Positions 36,891 to 44,343 of a DNA stretch of 64,000 nt are shown here, piece by piece. This DNA comes from Prevotella sp. (lineage in GTDB: Bacteria > Bacteroidota > Bacteroidia > Bacteroidales > Bacteroidaceae), in the NCBI GenBank assembly GCA_017619375.1, contig JAFZSL010000026.1, forward strand, positions 1-64,000, in the 5' to 3' direction. The notes beneath the pieces are model-generated. The model was not told the DNA's origin. It did no database searches and saw nothing but the letters and a program-made list of their open reading frames with translations. Each line of letters starts with the position of its first letter. Positions within the stretch are counted from its first letter, which is position 1. The translations under genes were made by a program, and so were the position numbers.

Positions 36891-37427
36891 CAAATATTAC
36901 GAAGAAATAAATGTGTGAAAATTGATTCCAGCATGAAGATGAAAAGCTGGAACTTGATTGCGAAAAATTATAAGTCTTAGATTGGAAAAGTAATGATAGA
37001 AATCATTTGACTGACTGAAAAGGTAAAAAGTAGAATCCCCATGTACATCAAGTCTTTCATCCTTGGCAAGAAGCCGAGCGTACCTGTTTCGGCTGGCAAT
37101 GACAGGAATCGTGATAGGATTTCTTCGCCTTTGCATGGGAGAAAATGTGTATTGGAGAAAGCAAGCAATCAAGAATCTCTGGTATTATTATTATTTAATG
37201 TGAAAAAAGGATTAAGGAAAACATCGACAACACAACATCTGAAAACATCGACAGAAAAAGGGCCTGTAAGGCCACCGGAACAAAACGAATGAGAGGGACA
37301 GCATCCCATGGTTTCATATCAAGGTGCTCCCGAAGAAAATTCTTACTAAAGGTTCCGGATGATTCACGACAAACAGTGGTCTCCGGATTTTATTTTATGC
37401 ATGCTCAAATCGCCCAAGCTTACACCT
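36891..37427 (+). other. Long leader (about 530 nt) of the sigma-like gene
   Basis: The promoter at 36858-36888 starts transcription near 36895, yet the downstream gene begins at 37428 or 37458. The intervening sequence has no recognisable protein. An 83-codon open frame at 37041-37292 (MYIKSFILGKKPSVPVSAG...) is possible but has no supporting features. Short complementary stretches exist (GGGCCTGTAAGGCC near 37260), but no known riboswitch motif is evident. Confidence 0.4.
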
Positions 37428-38429
37428 ATGACCAAACCAAAATTACCTACGAAAAGAATGAAGTTTGCTTCTTATGTGTTGGAGGCAAGATACTTGATTG
37501 ACAAGATCAAGAACGACAAGAATTTTGTCAATTACTTCTTTTATGATTACAGGGAAGGCTGTTACAATATCGGCCCCATCTGCGAAATCATCATTTCATG
37601 CTTGAAGAGAAGCTATGGATGCGATGTCTACTCTAATGAAGACATCGGCACCTTCCTCTATGTCAAACTGTGGGACAATGGCACTTGGCACAACCTGGAC
37701 ACATACAGGGAAGAATATGGCTTCTTCACCTGGCTTTTCAAGGTAGCCTACAATTTGATGATCAAGAAAGCCGAAGAAATCGGTTATTTCAAGACCAAGC
37801 GCAAACTCACTCCAGGCAATACACGCTTGCTTCTCAAGAAGTACTCTCCCGAACGTTGTGAGATGTATCTCGACGAGTTGATGCCTCAAGGCAAGCACCT
37901 TGAGATACTGAAGCACATTTACGTGAACAGGACGAGCGCGAACGAAATCGTAAAGAAGATGCAACTTGCGGATGTCAATGAGTTCAAGTCGTTGCGTCTG
38001 CTTGCTGAGAACCACCTCAAGGCCATCCTGCTGGATTCGGGGGACAACTATGAGGAAATCCTCATCACAGAGAAGTCCCCACGATGCGTGGTGTGGCATC
38101 CCGACTACGACCGTCTGATGGACGAGCATTGCGTGGACAACTCTCTCGACAATCCTATTGGCGACGTGGTGGGAGTCTGGCTCTCTGATGCTGAGGTGGA
38201 GAAAGAGGCCGGAGTGTTCTTGAGCAAATTTGTTCATTTCCTCAAGTGGAACGAAACCGACATCTGTGTCATTCTCGAGCGTTGCAAAGGCACTTCGCCT
38301 GAGTCCTTGGCCAAGAAATTGGGTCGTCGCCGCGACTGGGTTGACACTCGCTATTCACGCTTGAAGAAGAAATTCTTGAAGGCTTTCGACCTGTGGATCA
38401 ATCATTTCGAGCGCACGCACAAGAAATAG
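37428..38429 (+). CDS. Sigma-70-like protein, unusual
   Basis: A 333-residue protein with no close family recognised. The N-terminal half resembles region 2 of ECF sigma factors (NEDIGTFLYVKLWDNGTWHNLDTYREEYGFFTWLFKVAYNLMIKKAEEIGYF), the block that contacts core polymerase and the -10 DNA. The C-terminal end reads like a helix-turn-helix of region 4 (TDICVILERCKGTSPESLAKKLGRRRDWVDTRYSRLKKKFLKAF). A middle helical segment of about 100 residues separates them, much longer than in ordinary ECF factors. Start uncertain: 37428 or 37458. No anti-sigma gene is adjacent. The gene ends in a strong terminator. Confidence 0.6.
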   Translation: MTKPKLPTKRMKFASYVLEARYLIDKIKNDKNFVNYFFYDYREGCYNIGPICEIIISCLKRSYGCDVYSNEDIGTFLYVKLWDNGTWHNLDTYREEYGFFTWLFKVAYNLMIKKAEEIGYFKTKRKLTPGNTRLLLKKYSPERCEMYLDELMPQGKHLEILKHIYVNRTSANEIVKKMQLADVNEFKSLRLLAENHLKAILLDSGDNYEEILITEKSPRCVVWHPDYDRLMDEHCVDNSLDNPIGDVVGVWLSDAEVEKEAGVFLSKFVHFLKWNETDICVILERCKGTSPESLAKKLGRRRDWVDTRYSRLKKKFLKAFDLWINHFERTHKK

Positions 38430-38447
38430 GAATCATTCCTCGCTTTG

Positions 38448-38479
38448 CGGCCGGTCACACATGTGGCCGGCCGTTTTTG
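38448..38479 (+). terminator. Terminator after the sigma-like gene
   Basis: CGGCCGG...CACA and TGTG...CCGGCCG form an approximately 11-bp GC-rich stem (38448-38473) followed by TTTTTG. It lies between two convergent genes and may serve both. Confidence 0.9.
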
Positions 38480-38498
38480 TTGGAAGGCCTTTAGTTGT

Positions 38499-39515
38499 TC
38501 AAGCCATCCGCTTGAGAATCACATAGATGATCACTGGTGCTCCTATGAGAGGTGTGATGGCATTGAGGGGGATGACACCGCTCTCTCCAGGAAGGTAGCA
38601 GAGCAAGTTGCAGAGCAATGCCACGACAGTCCCTGTCAAGATGGTGGCAGGTAGCAGTTGGCGGTGGTTCTCTGTCATGAGCATCATGCGGGTGATGTGG
38701 GGTACGGCAAGGCCGATGAATGACACGGGACCGCAAAAGGCGGTGGCAATGGCGGTGAGGAAGCCTGTCACAACCAATAGCCAGTTGCGCACTCTCACCG
38801 TGTTGATGCCAAGGTTTTCTGCATATTGCTCTCCCAAAAGCAAGGCGTTGAGGGGTTTGATGAGCAAAAGGGAAGCTACCAGCCCGATTGCCGTTGTGAA
38901 GAAGAAGATGGGCATGATGTCCATGGTGACACCTCCGAAGTTGCCCATCCCCCATACTGCATATGACTTGACGCCCTCCTCAGTGGCGAAGAAGTTGAGC
39001 AACGAGATGACAGAGGAAGACATGAATCCGATCATCACGCCTATGATGAGCAGCATCACATTGTTGCGTACCATGGATGAGAAGAAAAAGATGATGGCGG
39101 TGACAGCCATGGCACCGATGAATGCGCCTGAGAGTATGGCGGTGAATCCTGTAGCCTCGAATGAACCAGCTGTCAGCGACCCGCCCATGAGCAGCATGAC
39201 AAGTGCGACACCCAAACCGGCACCGCCGCTGATGCCAAAGATTGAAGGGCCAGCAAGCGGGTTCTTGAAAGCTGTTTGCAACATGAGGCCGCTTGCCGAC
39301 AGTGCGCCACCGCATAGGGAGGCTGTGATGGCTTGTGGAAGACGGCTCTCAAGGATGATGAACCGCCATGAGTCGTGTGTCGTCTCTCCGCCTGACAAGA
39401 TGTGCAGCACCTCACTGACAGGGATGCTGATGGAGCCGCAAAGCAGGTTGAGCAGGAAGAGGGCGGCTGATGCCAAGGTTGCCAACAGGCAATATCTCAC
39501 ACCTTTCATCTTCAA
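38499..39515 (-). CDS. FecCD-type ABC permease (iron chelate/cobalamin)
   Basis: A 338-residue permease of the BtuC/FecCD family with about nine or ten membrane helices. Family-specific blocks are RLPQAITASLCGGALSASGLMLQTAFKNPLAGPSIFGISGGAGLG near residues 58-105, FCGPVSFIGLAVPHITRMMLMTENHRQLLP and ESGVIPLNAITPLIGAPVIIYVILKR. It would import a siderophore, haem or cobalamin with the binding lipoprotein encoded 12 nt upstream. The expected ATPase gene is absent: downstream is a terminator and an opposing gene. Confidence 0.94.
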   Translation of the reverse strand: MKMKGVRYCLLATLASAALFLLNLLCGSISIPVSEVLHILSGGETTHDSWRFIILESRLPQAITASLCGGALSASGLMLQTAFKNPLAGPSIFGISGGAGLGVALVMLLMGGSLTAGSFEATGFTAILSGAFIGAMAVTAIIFFFSSMVRNNVMLLIIGVMIGFMSSSVISLLNFFATEEGVKSYAVWGMGNFGGVTMDIMPIFFFTTAIGLVASLLLIKPLNALLLGEQYAENLGINTVRVRNWLLVVTGFLTAIATAFCGPVSFIGLAVPHITRMMLMTENHRQLLPATILTGTVVALLCNLLCYLPGESGVIPLNAITPLIGAPVIIYVILKRMA

Positions 39516-39527
39516 GGTAAAATGGGG

Positions 39528-40664
39528 CTATGGCTCTGTTACAGGGGAGTAATACTTTGGGGAACCCAATCCTAATTCTGGGTGCAGCAAAGTGATGTAG
39601 TCGTGCAAGAGGTAGTCTGGCCTGAACGGCACTTCTTCAAAATAGGGGACTTCCTGGGTGTCCACATACCATGTGTTATGACTCTTGAATGCTTTCATCT
39701 CCTTGTATCCCGAGTACTCTGAAGCAAGTTGGTTATATGTAAGCCTCCCCGTGCCAAAATGATTGAAAATCCAAACATCGGCTCCTCCTGCTTTGTCGAG
39801 CACGGTCTCAAATGTCATGGCAAGGCTTCCACTGTGGGTGTCGTTGCTCCATGCAAATGTGCCATTGGCATCTGCTATGATGCCGCTGACAGTGCTCTTG
39901 CCACCTGGTACATACCATGTAGACCCTGTGAGTTTCTCTGTAATGATGGAAGGGCGATCCTTTGCTTGTTTGGCTATGGATTTCAAGGCATGGTAGCAGG
40001 AATCCACGATATTGAAAAGTGAGTCGGCCTGGTGCTCCTTGCCTAATAAAAGGCCATAGAATTTCATCCACTCGGCACGTGCCAGCGCAGAAGTTTCCAT
40101 ATAGTCGGCACATTCCAACAATGGGATGCCTATGCCATCCAAACGACCGTAACCACCGGAATTCTCAAAAGGTGAGAGCATCAACAAGTCAGGCTTCAAA
40201 TCCACGATTTTCTCTATGATGGGGCTCATGCCGTTGCCGCAGTCGGCTATACGTCCTTCTGCCACACCTTTTTTCACATAGGGGACAAGGATGTATTTCA
40301 AATCGGCTACTCCTATAAGTTGGTCTTCTGCGTCGAGCCAGCCTATCAGTTGGCAGTGGGAGGTGTTGAAAACGATGTTCTTTTCTGTGGGGATACGCAC
40401 CAGGGTGCCGTCGGGAATGGGCGAGGGGAGGGGGGAGTCCTTTTTCACAATGACATAATTGTGAAGGGTCTTGCCTTTATGCCAAGGGTCGTCGATGGAA
40501 ACGATGGTGTAACCATCGTATTTGACGATGTGAAGCAGTTGGGCATATTTCATAGGGATGGTGTCGCCCACCATGCCGGCATGCATTGCGCTTCTTTTTC
40601 CCTTGCATGAAGCCAATGTGATGATTAACAACAAGATGAAAAGAAACTTACGGGAAGGTGTCAT
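39528..40664 (-). CDS. Metal-chelate/cobalamin-binding lipoprotein (BtuF/FepB type)
   Basis: A 378-residue lipoprotein with Cys20 in MTPSRKFLFILLLIITLASC. The mature protein is a type-III periplasmic binding protein: KYILVPYVKKGVAEGRIADCGNGMSPIIEKIVDLKPDLLMLSPFE is the characteristic first lobe, and GIPLLECADYMETSALARAEWMKFYGLLLG the second. It delivers ligand to the FecCD permease 12 nt downstream. Its ATG overlaps the stop of the preceding dehydratase gene by four bases, so translation is coupled to a sugar-modification gene, an odd combination. Ligand not determined. Confidence 0.9.
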   Translation of the reverse strand: MTPSRKFLFILLLIITLASCKGKRSAMHAGMVGDTIPMKYAQLLHIVKYDGYTIVSIDDPWHKGKTLHNYVIVKKDSPLPSPIPDGTLVRIPTEKNIVFNTSHCQLIGWLDAEDQLIGVADLKYILVPYVKKGVAEGRIADCGNGMSPIIEKIVDLKPDLLMLSPFENSGGYGRLDGIGIPLLECADYMETSALARAEWMKFYGLLLGKEHQADSLFNIVDSCYHALKSIAKQAKDRPSIITEKLTGSTWYVPGGKSTVSGIIADANGTFAWSNDTHSGSLAMTFETVLDKAGGADVWIFNHFGTGRLTYNQLASEYSGYKEMKAFKSHNTWYVDTQEVPYFEEVPFRPDYLLHDYITLLHPELGLGSPKYYSPVTEP

Positions 40665-42637
40665 TTGTCGAGTTTCTGATAGACGGAGTTGTTGGATTTG
40701 TATTCCGGCACTATTTCTTTCATTTTTGCTACTATCTCCATGTCATTGAAGGAGTTGGCAATGGAAATCAGTTGCTCTATCTCTTTTCTAACGCCGGAAT
40801 AGTCGTATTCGCGCACTTCGGCTATCCTTATCTTTTCATGGAAACTCGGCTTGGTGTTCTCCTCAGTGGACAACAATTCCTCGTAGAGTTTCTCTCCCGG
40901 GCGAAGACCTGTGTATTTGATTTCAATGTTCTTCGCTCCGCTCAACTTGATCATGTTCTTGGCCAACTCGGAAATCTTGACAGGTTCGCCCATGTCGAAG
41001 ACGAAGATTTCACCACCTTTCCCATGAGTGCCGGCCTCCAGCACCAACTTGCATGCCTCGGGTATGAGCATGAAGAACCGGATGATGCGCTCATCGGTAA
41101 CGGTGACCGGACCTCCTGCCTTGATTTGCTTTTCAAACAATGGGATGACGGAACCGTTGGAGCCAAGGACGTTGCCAAAGCGCGTGGTGACAAATTGTGT
41201 CACACCTTTCACCTCACCTTCCTTGATGGCTTTGTCCAGGCTTTGCACATAAATCTCGCAAATTCGTTTGGAGCAACCCATCACGTTGGTGGGATTGACG
41301 GCTTTGTCGGTGGACAGCATGACGAATTTCTTCACACCATATTTGACGCTCAGGTCGGCGATGACCATCGTCCCATAGATGTTGTTGTGGACACTTTCAC
41401 AGGGGTTGTCTTCCATCATGGGGACATGCTTGTAAGCGGCGGCATGGAACACGTAATCGGGGCGGAATTGTTGGAAGATGTACGCCATGCGGGCGGCGTC
41501 GGATATGGAGCCCACTACTGTGCTCGTCTTGATGTTGGGCCATTCTTTCTGCATCATCAGCCGGATGTCGTGCTGGGGGGTCTCTGCAGAGTCAATCAAC
41601 ATCATCTCGGAGGGCTTGTATGCACTGATCTGCCTTACTATCTCCGAACCGATGGAACCGGCAGAACCGGTGACGAGAATCTTCTTTCCCGTCAGCATCT
41701 GCCCCACCTTTTCCATGTCTATCTGTATCTCGTCGCGAGGAAGCAGGTCCTCCACGCTGATGGGTTTTAGTTGGACGTTGGAGAAGTCGGAGTCATTGGT
41801 CCATTCCTTCGTCCCTTCCACCATGAAAATCTTGATGCCAAGGTCGATGAGTATGTCTTGCAACTCCTTTTCCTTGCGGAACCGGGCTGTCTGTAAAGGT
41901 GACACGAGAACAGCTTGTATGCGGTTGTCTTCCAGGATATCCCTAATGTTCCTGTTGATGAGGTAAACCTTCTCGCCCATCAGCAGCCTTCCTTTGAAAT
42001 CCCTGTCGCTGGTGAGGAAACCATGGAAAGAGTAGTTGGCGTCTTTCTGGTTGCGGATGTTCTTGGCCAGTCCCACGCCTCCGTCTCCCACGCCGTATAT
42101 GAGTGTCCTTAGTGCTTTTTCCCGCTTATAGGATACGTCGAAGATGGTCTTCACCCATACGCGCCATATCCACATGAGGATCATGGCCAAGGTGTACATG
42201 GCAAGGATCTGCCTTCCTTTCAACGGGACGAACAATCCCTTGTGGAAAATATCTTTGAATCCCACATGCAACCATGCGAGGGGAAAATGCATGACCTCCG
42301 CTATCACGCACGATAACAACATGGCATAGAACACATTCCGGAGATCGACGAAGGAAGAATATCTCACCACACCGGCATAGGTGTGGAAAACCCTGAACCC
42401 GATAAGGTTGAACACCATGTAGACAAAAATGGTGCGGGAGGCTGCCCCGAAATGGGCGAGGATGGATTCTGCACTGGTGAAAAGCAGGAGCACGAAGATA
42501 CCGGACAAGTAGCAGATAAGGCAGTCGAGTGCCAGCACTGTCCAATACGGGAGGGCTTTCTTGGTGAAATACCAATCAAGAAGTTTGTTGAGTGGTTTCT
42601 TGAGGTCGGAAACTATGGTTGCCAGATGCTTGTTCAT
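40661..42637 (-). CDS. Membrane-bound nucleotide-sugar 4,6-dehydratase (PglF/WbpM/CapD type)
   Basis: A 658-residue enzyme with four N-terminal membrane helices (about residues 25-130), a linking CoA-binding-like Rossmann fold, and a catalytic SDR domain from about 300. The NAD-binding motif is VTGSAGSIGSEIVRQI near residue 315. The active-site segment STDKAVNPTNVMGCSKR shows methionine in place of the usual tyrosine (M-x-x-x-K), the arrangement known for PglF/FlaA1-type UDP-GlcNAc dehydratases. It would make a UDP-4-keto-6-deoxy sugar, the substrate for the aminotransferase encoded just upstream in the operon. Each junction in this run overlaps by four bases. Confidence 0.93.
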   Translation of the reverse strand: MNKHLATIVSDLKKPLNKLLDWYFTKKALPYWTVLALDCLICYLSGIFVLLLFTSAESILAHFGAASRTIFVYMVFNLIGFRVFHTYAGVVRYSSFVDLRNVFYAMLLSCVIAEVMHFPLAWLHVGFKDIFHKGLFVPLKGRQILAMYTLAMILMWIWRVWVKTIFDVSYKREKALRTLIYGVGDGGVGLAKNIRNQKDANYSFHGFLTSDRDFKGRLLMGEKVYLINRNIRDILEDNRIQAVLVSPLQTARFRKEKELQDILIDLGIKIFMVEGTKEWTNDSDFSNVQLKPISVEDLLPRDEIQIDMEKVGQMLTGKKILVTGSAGSIGSEIVRQISAYKPSEMMLIDSAETPQHDIRLMMQKEWPNIKTSTVVGSISDAARMAYIFQQFRPDYVFHAAAYKHVPMMEDNPCESVHNNIYGTMVIADLSVKYGVKKFVMLSTDKAVNPTNVMGCSKRICEIYVQSLDKAIKEGEVKGVTQFVTTRFGNVLGSNGSVIPLFEKQIKAGGPVTVTDERIIRFFMLIPEACKLVLEAGTHGKGGEIFVFDMGEPVKISELAKNMIKLSGAKNIEIKYTGLRPGEKLYEELLSTEENTKPSFHEKIRIAEVREYDYSGVRKEIEQLISIANSFNDMEIVAKMKEIVPEYKSNNSVYQKLDK

Positions 42638-43806
42638 TTTTCAACACAGTCTTTCAGGATGGATATCACACGCTCCACGTCATTGTCGGTGACGCATGGC
42701 CCGGATGGCAGGCAGAGTCCTTTCCTGAAGAGACGCTCGCATGTACCATCCACATAAGCGGGGGCGTCTTTATAAAGAGGTTGTGTATGCATGGGACGCC
42801 ATAACGGACGGCTCTCAATGCCTTGTGCGGCCAGGGCGTCCATGGCTTTCTTGACGATGCCGCAAGGTTCGATGTCCTCTCCAGGGGAATAGGGGCGCTG
42901 GCTGTCGGCAGTCTCGAAGGTGATGGTGCTGAGCCAGTAATTGGGTCGCATGAAACTTTCCGGTTCTGTATGCATCTTGATGGCTTCAATGCCGGAGAAA
43001 GCTTCTGCATACATCTTTGCTATGCGACGATGGTGTGACAGATGGTCCTCAATGATGGTCATCTGGCCTCTGCCTATTCCTGCACAGACATTGCTCATGC
43101 GGTAATTGAAACCTACTTCCTTGTGAAGGTAATAGGGCATCGGCTCTCGTGCCTGCGTGGCATAGAACATCACTTTTTTCTTGGTTGCCTCGTCGGGACA
43201 TATCAATGCACCGCCGCCAGACGTGGTAATCATCTTGTTGCCGTTGAAGCTCATGATGCCGAAACGCCCGAATGTGCCGGTCATCCTTCCTTTGTAGAGT
43301 GAACCGAATGCTTCAGCAGAGTCCTCGATGACAGGAATGTCGTAACGGTTGGCTATCTCCATCAAGTCGTCGATGTAGGCGGGCATGCCATACATGTACA
43401 CAGGGACGATGGCCTTGGGCTTCCGGCCGGTGGCTTTCATCCGGTGCTTGATGGCATCCTCCAACTTGTTGGGGTCGATGTTCCATGTCTTGTCTTCGGA
43501 CCCGACGAACACCGGAGTGGCTCCAAGGTAGAGGGCGGGGTTGCAAGATGCGGCGAAAGTGAAACTTTGGCAGATCACCTCGTCACCTTTTCCAATCCCC
43601 AGCGCCACCATGGCAAGATGCACGGCGGCTGTCCCCGAGGCAAGGGCTACGACTTTCTTTCCCTCGCCAACAAATTTTTCCAATTCAGCCTCAAAAGCAT
43701 CCACATTTGGACCAAGAGGGACTACCCAGTTGGTGTCGAACGCCTCTTTGATGTATTTCATCTCGTTGCCGCTCATGTGCGCAAGACAAAGGTAAACTCT
43801 ATCCAT
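42634..43806 (-). CDS. DegT/DnrJ-family sugar aminotransferase (PglE-like)
   Basis: A PLP enzyme of about 390 residues from the DegT/DnrJ/EryC1/StrS family. ALASGTAAVHLAMVALGIGKGDEVICQSFTFAAS near residues 45-80 is the family's N-terminal core, IEDSAEAFGS holds the cofactor aspartate, and the Schiff-base lysine is in MSFNGNKMITTSGGGAL near residue 191. It should add an amino group to C4 of the keto-sugar made by the adjacent dehydratase, giving a UDP-4-amino-6-deoxy sugar. I start at MDRVYLCLAHMSGNE (43806); ATGs at 43833 and 43869 are also in frame. No PglD-type acetyltransferase is present nearby. Confidence 0.92.
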   Translation of the reverse strand: MDRVYLCLAHMSGNEMKYIKEAFDTNWVVPLGPNVDAFEAELEKFVGEGKKVVALASGTAAVHLAMVALGIGKGDEVICQSFTFAASCNPALYLGATPVFVGSEDKTWNIDPNKLEDAIKHRMKATGRKPKAIVPVYMYGMPAYIDDLMEIANRYDIPVIEDSAEAFGSLYKGRMTGTFGRFGIMSFNGNKMITTSGGGALICPDEATKKKVMFYATQAREPMPYYLHKEVGFNYRMSNVCAGIGRGQMTIIEDHLSHHRRIAKMYAEAFSGIEAIKMHTEPESFMRPNYWLSTITFETADSQRPYSPGEDIEPCGIVKKAMDALAAQGIESRPLWRPMHTQPLYKDAPAYVDGTCERLFRKGLCLPSGPCVTDNDVERVISILKDCVEK

Positions 43807-43833
43807 TTTGTTGATGTTGTGCAAATTAGACAT

Positions 43834-44343
43834 TTCTTCTATGCATGACGATTGCCTGCTGAGAGGCAATCAATGCCTTTTATGAGTGCAAAGATAAGAA
43901 AAAAAAGTGAACTGTATAGTATTTCTATTCAAAAAAATGCTTTTGTTGTTTATTCGACAACGGGGAAGGGGGGCATGGGCTTTTCCTTCTGCTTCTTGCT
44001 CGTCGTCTTCACAGAGTGGAAGAATGTATAGAATGTCACTCTGCCTTGAGGCGATCTGAACCGCCAATGTGCTGCACTTTGCTTGAAAACGAGGAATCTC
44101 GACCGGATTCTATAAAAGAGATTGAAGGAAACGGAGAGAAAAGAGATAGGCCTTCCGTTTAATAGGGAACGGAAAAAGAGAGCAAAAGTGCTAATAATCC
44201 GCCATAAATGTAAATTTTCGCATGAAAAAGACATTTTCTTTCATTTTCCTTTCATTAACTCAAGAAAAAGGATTACCTTTGCATATTATTCATGGAAACA
44301 TCATTTTGATTTTTCGTAAAACTTATATTTTAAACATTTCGCT
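43834..44343. other. Intergenic region between aminotransferase and mutA
   Basis: This 510-bp gap has two outward promoters: minus-strand TATCTTTG (CAAAGATA at 43887-43894) for the aminotransferase unit and plus-strand TACCTTTG at 44274-44281 for mutAB. Between them, open frames on both strands (for example 43950-44234 minus) lack any recognisable feature. I see no RNA gene, and no cobalamin riboswitch although mutAB is a B12-dependent enzyme. Confidence 0.5.
44274..44281 (+). promoter_or_regulatory. Promoter -7 box of mutAB
   Basis: TACCTTTG is a full match to the -7 consensus, 62 nt upstream of the mutA start codon, with an A/T-rich leader. Confidence 0.65.

Noticed and set aside
37041..37292. 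83-codon frame in the leader of the sigma-like gene
   Set aside because: No domain, signal or paralogue is visible and composition is uneven; kept only as a possibility in the leader entry.
38608..39552. 314-codon plus-strand frame
   Set aside because: It is antisense to the FecCD permease; the methionine- and proline-rich product is an artefact of membrane-helix codons read backwards.
40658..41770. 370-codon plus-strand frame
   Set aside because: It is antisense to the catalytic domain of the PglF-like dehydratase. Its composition is what one expects from the reverse complement of a codon-biased gene.
43950..44234. 94-codon minus-strand frame between aminotransferase and mutA
   Set aside because: No recognisable feature or dedicated promoter; probably chance, although its basic C-terminal end would merit a quick database check.
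44282..44343. Cobalamin riboswitch before mutAB
   Set aside because: The leader is only about 55 nt and AT-rich and lacks the conserved B12-box type sequence, so B12 control at this site is unlikely.
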